From Lachnospiraceae bacterium (GTDB taxonomy: Bacteria; Bacillota; Clostridia; Lachnospirales; Lachnospiraceae), in assembly GCA_017477805.1 (NCBI GenBank), contig JAFUUM010000199.1, positions 1-8,193 on the forward strand: a stretch of 8,193 bases of DNA, written 5' to 3'. Shown here piece by piece: positions 4,340-8,193 of the stretch (position 1 is the stretch's first letter; the number at the start of each line of letters is the position of its first letter). A program made the position numbers and the translations under genes. The notes beneath the pieces were generated by a model that did no database searches, had not been told where the DNA came from, and saw only the letters and a program-made list of their open reading frames with translations.

Positions 4340-6088
4340 ATGGCTGCCTACCCCGGTTTCTTTTTCACCAGCATATCGAATAAGGATCACCATATCCTGG
4401 TGATGAGCCCGACATTAAAAGAAATGACGGGCAATGATGTTTTTTTGCCTTTGGAAAGTCATATGAGACCGGATGAACAGGCGGAGTTTGCCGCATGGGC
4501 TGACTGCGAAAAACCGGAAGGCTGGTTTGCCTGTCATTTTATCAAAGAAAAAGAAGAGCATTTGTTTCTCATTCGCTGCAACGAAAAAGACGATGCGGGG
4601 ATCAGGCTGTATATGGGGGAAGTTTCTGCGATCATGCAGGATTACACGGAACTCATGCACGGCAGGAATTCCTACAGAGCCTTATTGCACATGAGAGATG
4701 AATGCTTTTTTGTGTATGATGCGGACAAAGACCAGGTCCGCCTGGAGAATAACGATCACACGGATATGCCGGATCCGGTACTGACCCTGGAGGCATTTCG
4801 CGCGGGACTGCTTGAAAGGGTCAAAGAAGGGGAAGAGGAAAAGATCGAAGCCTTTTTTGAGAACATCAAAAACAGCACCGGCAGATACAGCGTTCAGGTA
4901 GAGGGAGACGTGCTCCGCCACGGAGAGGACGAGAACATGTCTTCCCGGCTGAACTGTCAGAATGTGTTGAACCGTGACGAGACAGAGTCCACCGTGGGTT
5001 ATATCAAGGTCTATCAGAACAGCGGACGGCGATACACAGACAAGAAAACGAAACGGGATTCCCTGACGGGTCTTGTGGATAAGGCTGATATTACAAGGAT
5101 GGCCAGGGAGGCAGCCTCGGAGCAGAATGACAAAGGCTGCACCATTGCCATCATCGATGTGGATTATTTCAAGACCGTAAACGATACCTATGGCCATCAA
5201 TTCGGAGATAAGGTCATTAAACGGATCGCAGGGATCATTGAGAGCGAGATCGGCCATGCCGGTACCGCCGGAAGGATCGGCGGAGACGAGTTTTTTGTTC
5301 TCTTTCACAGGAAACTGGAGGAGCCGGAACTTAGGGTTTATCTCGAAGCCTTCCGAAACCGGGTAGGCATTGCATTCCCGGATATCAGTCTCGGAACCCA
5401 CGGCCAGCTGTCCCTATCCGTTGGGACCGCCACATATCCCGTGGACGCGGACAATTACGATGACCTGTTTTTCCTGGCGGATTTTTGCCTGTACCGTGCA
5501 AAGGAAAAGGGCAGGGACCGGTATATTATCTACACGCCCTCCAAACACGGCAGTCTTGAAGAGTGTAAGAAACTGAAGATGAATGAGCGCCTCATCGGGG
5601 ATCGTGGGGAAGAGGACCCGGGCGAAATGCTGGTGGATATGCTGATGCTCACAAAGGGAAAGCGGAAGCCTTCAGCGGAAGATATGCTCTCGGAGTTCTG
5701 TGAACATTTTTCCTTCTCCTGTGCCCTTTATTTTGAGGGAGAGGAGGCAACGCTCAGATGCGTTTGCGGTAAGGAACCCATCGATGATGCACGGAAGATC
5801 GCAAGGTTCCGTCAGCAGATCCAGAATGAGGCCAATCAGGCGATTTTGAAAGAGAGAGGGTTCGTTGCCGTCCATCAGTCCGAAACGTTACCCGCCAGCT
5901 TACAGGAATTCAAAGATGCCCTGGCGGATCTTGATATCCGGTCCTTTGTGCTGGTGCCCTTTGAAACGGATCGGAAAACGCCTGGGCTATTAGTACTTGT
6001 TTCGGTAGGAAAGCAGATCAAGTGGAACGAGCAGGAGTACAAGTATTTCCGGATCTTTGCGGATGTGCTGGCAAAGTGCTCCATCTGA
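4340..6088 (+). CDS. Diguanylate cyclase (GGDEF) with PAS-like and GAF-like regions
   Basis: A 582-residue cytoplasmic protein with no membrane segment. Residues about 1-108 and 110-228 look like two PAS-type sensory modules (the second begins SYRALLHMRDECFFVYDADKD). The catalytic domain spans about 235-400, with RDSLTGL (239-245), the metal and nucleotide motif IDVDYFKTVNDTYGHQFGD (272-290), an intact RIGGDEF (312-318), SLSVGTATYP (358-367) and YRAKEKGRDRY (385-395). It should make c-di-GMP from two GTP. The position of the RxxD inhibitory site (305-308) reads GHAG, so the usual product inhibition is missing. Residues about 440-582 have the strand pattern of a GAF-like module (CALYFEGEEATLRCVCGK ... 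SFVLVPFETDRKTPGLLVLVS), which is unusual after a GGDEF domain. The Shine-Dalgarno GAGGTGA overlaps the stop of the upstream gene, implying translational coupling. Confidence 0.9.
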   Translation: MAAYPGFFFTSISNKDHHILVMSPTLKEMTGNDVFLPLESHMRPDEQAEFAAWADCEKPEGWFACHFIKEKEEHLFLIRCNEKDDAGIRLYMGEVSAIMQDYTELMHGRNSYRALLHMRDECFFVYDADKDQVRLENNDHTDMPDPVLTLEAFRAGLLERVKEGEEEKIEAFFENIKNSTGRYSVQVEGDVLRHGEDENMSSRLNCQNVLNRDETESTVGYIKVYQNSGRRYTDKKTKRDSLTGLVDKADITRMAREAASEQNDKGCTIAIIDVDYFKTVNDTYGHQFGDKVIKRIAGIIESEIGHAGTAGRIGGDEFFVLFHRKLEEPELRVYLEAFRNRVGIAFPDISLGTHGQLSLSVGTATYPVDADNYDDLFFLADFCLYRAKEKGRDRYIIYTPSKHGSLEECKKLKMNERLIGDRGEEDPGEMLVDMLMLTKGKRKPSAEDMLSEFCEHFSFSCALYFEGEEATLRCVCGKEPIDDARKIARFRQQIQNEANQAILKERGFVAVHQSETLPASLQEFKDALADLDIRSFVLVPFETDRKTPGLLVLVSVGKQIKWNEQEYKYFRIFADVLAKCSI

Positions 6089-6188
6089 GTTTGAAAAACG
6101 CCCGGTCCGTCATTGACGGCAGGGGGAGATACGTTTATTGTAAAAATATGCATTTGTTTTGTGTTAAGAAACTTAAGGGGGAATTCAC
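6089..6188 (+). other. Intergenic stretch between cyclase and HPt gene
   Basis: It contains a hairpin CCGTC-ATT-GACGG (6107-6119), which can be extended by CCC/GGG pairing, but no T-run follows, so it is not a convincing terminator. The second half is A/T-rich. No good promoter pair was found; the HPt gene may be read from the cyclase promoter or from one I cannot recognise. AAGGGGG before the ATG is the HPt ribosome binding site. Confidence 0.5.
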
Positions 6189-6536
6189 ATGAGCAAACTG
6201 ATCGAGGAATTGACGGCAATGGGCTGCGAGATGCAGATGACCATGAGCCGCTTTCTGGATGATGAAGAGTTCTACGAGGAGTGTTTTGAGGAATCCCTGA
6301 GGGATAAGGACTTCGAAGAACTCGGAAAAGCGCTTGAGGAAAACCGTGTGGATGACGCCTTTAAAGCTGCGCATACGCTGAAAGGCGTGATCTCCAACAT
6401 GGGTCTCACATCCATGATGAACATTGTTGTGCCGGTGGTGGAGGCGCTGCGCATCGGCAGCACCGAAGGAACAGCGGAAGGATACGCAGATCTTCTGGAA
6501 GAAAGGAAAAAGTATCTGGCGCTGATCGGAAGATAA
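6189..6536 (+). CDS. Free-standing HPt phosphotransfer protein
   Basis: A 115-residue soluble, mostly helical protein consisting of a single HPt domain. Such proteins carry a phosphoryl group on a histidine between receiver domains of hybrid kinases and response regulators. The phospho-accepting histidine is H62 in AFKAAHTLKGVISNMGL (57-73), matching the family pattern AH-LKG----LG with the LKG that follows the histidine. The helix before it (DDEEFYEECFEESLRDKDFEELGKAL) and after it complete the expected four-helix bundle. It has no catalytic or receiver domain. No histidine kinase or response regulator is in the window, so its partners lie elsewhere. The stop codon overlaps the Shine-Dalgarno of the aldo-keto reductase gene, so the two genes are co-expressed. 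Confidence 0.87.
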   Translation: MSKLIEELTAMGCEMQMTMSRFLDDEEFYEECFEESLRDKDFEELGKALEENRVDDAFKAAHTLKGVISNMGLTSMMNIVVPVVEALRIGSTEGTAEGYADLLEERKKYLALIGR

Positions 6537-6545
6537 GGAGAGATT

Positions 6546-7727
6546 ATGCAGTACAGATCTGACAGGAACGGAGACCCGATTTCCATTCTCGGATTCGGAT
6601 GTATGCGGTTTTCCAAAAAGGGAAACAACATCGACATCGACAAAGCCGAGAAAGAGATCAAGATCGCGCTTGATGGCGGTGTCAATTACTTTGACACCGC
6701 TTATGTATATCCCGGCAGTGAAGTTGCCGTGGGTGAGATCTTTGAGCGCCTGGGATGCAGGGAAAAGATCCGCATCGCCACAAAACTCCCCCATTACCTG
6801 GTCCGTTCCCTGGATGGGGCAAAGAAGACCTTTGAGGAAGAGTTAAAGCGCCTTCGTACAGGGTATGTGGATCAGTATCTGATGCATATGCTGGATGATA
6901 TCGATGCCTGGGAAAAACTGAAAAAGATGGGCGTCGATACCTGGCTGGAAGAAGAAAAGAAAAACGGCAGGATCCGCAATATCGGTTTTTCCTATCACGG
7001 TAATACGGACAACTTTATCAAACTTCTGGATGCCTACAACTGGGATTTCTGTCAGATCCAGTACAATTATCTGGATGAACATACCCAGGCGGGAAAGCGC
7101 GGCCTGGAATATGCTTATGAAAAGGGGATCCCCGTGGTCATCATGGAACCTCTTCGAGGCGGCCGCCTTGTGAACCTCCTGCCGGAAAAGGCAAAGAAGC
7201 TCATCGCGGAGAACGAGAGAGGTTACAGCCCTGCGGAATGGGGCCTTCGCTGGCTTTATAACCAGCCCGGTGTTACCTGCGTTCTTTCCGGTATGAACAG
7301 CGAAGAGATGGTCCGGGAAAATGTTCGTATTGCCTCCGAATCCGAGGCGGGGCAGTTTACCGACGAGGATTTTGAATTGATCCGTCAGGTAAAGGAGGCC
7401 ATCGGAGAGACCATGAAGGTGGGATGCACCGGCTGCAGTTATTGCATGCCCTGTCCCTTCGGCGTGGATATCCCCCTGACTTTCCATTGCTACAATGCTA
7501 TCTACTCCGAAAACAGAGCCCAGGCAAGACATGAGTATCTGCAGGCCACCCTGTTTCGGAAGACTCCGACGGATGCATCCGCCTGCAAGAAGTGCGGCAG
7601 ATGTGAGCAGCATTGTCCTCAGCATATCGCCATCCGGGAAGAACTGGTGAATGCCCGGAAAGAACTGGAGACACCTTACTTCAAACCCTTGCGGTTCCTG
7701 GTTGGAAAACTGCATCTTTGGGGCTGA
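6546..7727 (+). CDS. Aldo-keto reductase with C-terminal double 4Fe-4S motif
   Basis: A 393-residue cytoplasmic oxidoreductase. Residues about 1-285 are the TIM-barrel aldo-keto reductase domain (ISILGFGCMRF, NYFDTAYVYPGSE). The usual catalytic tetrad is present: D50, Y55, K80 (ATKLPH) and H114 (DQYLMHMLDD). The nucleotide-binding end includes IPVVIMEPLRGG and VTCVLSGM. The C-terminal part carries two cysteine clusters: C294, C297, C300, C303 (CTGCSYCMPCPFGVDIP) and C347, C350, C353, C357 (CKKCGRCEQHCPQHI), each of the kind that binds a 4Fe-4S cluster. This fused form is common in anaerobes, and its physiological substrate is generally unknown. AAGGAGA overlapping the HPt stop codon supplies the ribosome binding site. 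No terminator follows, only a weakly structured leader before hom. Confidence 0.92.
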   Translation: MQYRSDRNGDPISILGFGCMRFSKKGNNIDIDKAEKEIKIALDGGVNYFDTAYVYPGSEVAVGEIFERLGCREKIRIATKLPHYLVRSLDGAKKTFEEELKRLRTGYVDQYLMHMLDDIDAWEKLKKMGVDTWLEEEKKNGRIRNIGFSYHGNTDNFIKLLDAYNWDFCQIQYNYLDEHTQAGKRGLEYAYEKGIPVVIMEPLRGGRLVNLLPEKAKKLIAENERGYSPAEWGLRWLYNQPGVTCVLSGMNSEEMVRENVRIASESEAGQFTDEDFELIRQVKEAIGETMKVGCTGCSYCMPCPFGVDIPLTFHCYNAIYSENRAQARHEYLQATLFRKTPTDASACKKCGRCEQHCPQHIAIREELVNARKELETPYFKPLRFLVGKLHLWG

Positions 7728-7823
7728 TCAACACGGTAAGCACGTAAAGCGTGCCTTGCACGAAACGGTCCCTTATGATAAAAATAAAAGGTCAAACCAT
7801 AAGAAAAATGAGGAGTAACAGTT
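7728..7823 (+). promoter_or_regulatory. hom leader with alternative small hairpins
   Basis: GCACG (7740-7744) can pair with CGTGC (7750-7754), which can instead pair with a second GCACG (7758-7762); the two hairpins exclude each other. CTTATG (7772-7777) is complementary to CATAAG (7798-7803). A TATGAT -10-like element (7774-7779) lacks a good -35, and TTGCAC (7756-7761) pairs at 17 bases only with the poor TAAAAA. No T-box, terminator or leader peptide was found. AGGAG (7811-7815) is the ribosome binding site of hom. Confidence 0.35.
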
Positions 7824-8193
7824 ATGATCGAAGCAGCAGTATTCGGATACGGTAATATCGGAAGCGGTGTCGTTACGGTTATTGAGGAGAACCAGGACCG
7901 GATCGAGAAGGCCGTAGGCGAAAGGATCCACGTAAAGTACGTGCTGGATCTTCGGGACTTTGAGGGAGACCCGATCCAATCCAGAGTGGTCCATGATGTG
8001 GAAACGATCCTGAATGATCCGGAGATCCGCATCATCGCCGAAACCATGGGAGGCAACGAGCCTGCCTACACATTTACAAGGAAAGCCCTGGAAAAGGGGA
8101 AGAGCGTCTGCACCTCCAACAAGGAGCTGGTGGCCAATCACGGCGCGGAACTGATCCGCATTGCCGCTGAAAACAACTGCAGTTACCTGTTTG
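7824..8193 (+). CDS. hom: Homoserine dehydrogenase, N-terminal fragment
   Basis: 123 codons are present before the window ends. The enzyme reduces aspartate semialdehyde to homoserine with NAD(P)H, the branch point to threonine and methionine. The N-terminus MIEAAVFGYGNIGSGVVTVI is the Rossmann dinucleotide-binding loop (GYGNIG, 8-13). IAETMGGNEPAYTFTRKALEKGKSVCTSNKELVA (71-104) matches the family's core, with K100 of the SNK motif in the position of the lysine that approaches the substrate. The catalytic middle and the C-terminal ACT regulatory domain, if any, are beyond the window. The start is supported by AGGAG eight bases upstream. There is no aspartokinase fusion at the N-terminus, so this is the stand-alone form. 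Confidence 0.92.
   Translation, partial: MIEAAVFGYGNIGSGVVTVIEENQDRIEKAVGERIHVKYVLDLRDFEGDPIQSRVVHDVETILNDPEIRIIAETMGGNEPAYTFTRKALEKGKSVCTSNKELVANHGAELIRIAAENNCSYLF

Noticed and set aside
4682..5401. 239-codon minus-strand frame opposite the GGDEF gene
   Set aside because: Antisense of well-supported catalytic motifs; low-stop frame caused by base composition.
6107..6119. Possible terminator after the GGDEF gene
   Set aside because: The hairpin has only five core pairs and no following T-run.
6135..6794. 219-codon minus-strand frame spanning HPt and AKR
   Set aside because: Crosses two well-supported plus-strand genes and the intergenic region; no ribosome binding site seen.
6843..7715. 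290-codon minus-strand frame opposite the AKR gene
   Set aside because: Shadow of a plus-strand gene with complete catalytic tetrad and cluster cysteines.

Overview
The window reads as a stretch of chromosome from an anaerobic member of the Firmicutes, most likely the Lachnospiraceae or a close relative. The evidence is indirect: strong AGGAGG-type ribosome binding sites, a type I 3-dehydroquinate dehydratase, an HU protein next to a lysine/alanine-rich protein with a DUF6465-like C-terminal domain, a Fe-S aldo-keto reductase, and diguanylate cyclase and chemoreceptor genes typical of motile gut or rumen clostridia. No taxonomic marker such as rRNA is present. No tRNA, rRNA, CRISPR array, insertion sequence or phage gene was seen.

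Layout. (1) Positions 1-158, minus strand: the first 52 residues of a membrane chemoreceptor. (2) 159-668: no intact gene. It holds candidate promoters, a short stretch resembling part of a class I c-di-GMP riboswitch, and the 3' end of a lost secreted-protein gene with no start codon. (3) 669-1490: aroD, followed by an acyltransferase-3 membrane protein (1593-2756) whose Shine-Dalgarno has a perfect 10-base complement upstream. (4) 2902-3832: two nucleoid-type genes, HU and a histone-H1-like protein, each with its own promoter and its own intrinsic terminator. (5) 3974-6088: a promoter driving a small acidic protein, closely coupled to a GGDEF diguanylate cyclase. (6) 6189-7727: a free-standing HPt phosphotransfer protein closely followed by an aldo-keto reductase with two Fe-S cluster motifs. 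(7) 7824-8193: the start of homoserine dehydrogenase, running off the window.

How the genes may work together. The chemoreceptor, the cyclase and the HPt protein are all signalling components, but no kinase or response regulator is present to join them into one pathway. aroD and hom are amino-acid biosynthesis genes that do not form an operon here.

The most interesting candidate is the small protein at 3974-4330. It has a compact N-terminal domain, an acidic linker, and two peptides (QMDIF and QTSIF) in its last 19 residues that both match the bacterial sliding-clamp-binding consensus. It is translated just ahead of the diguanylate cyclase. Second is the acyltransferase leader, where read-through RNA could hide the ribosome binding site while RNA from an internal promoter would leave it open.
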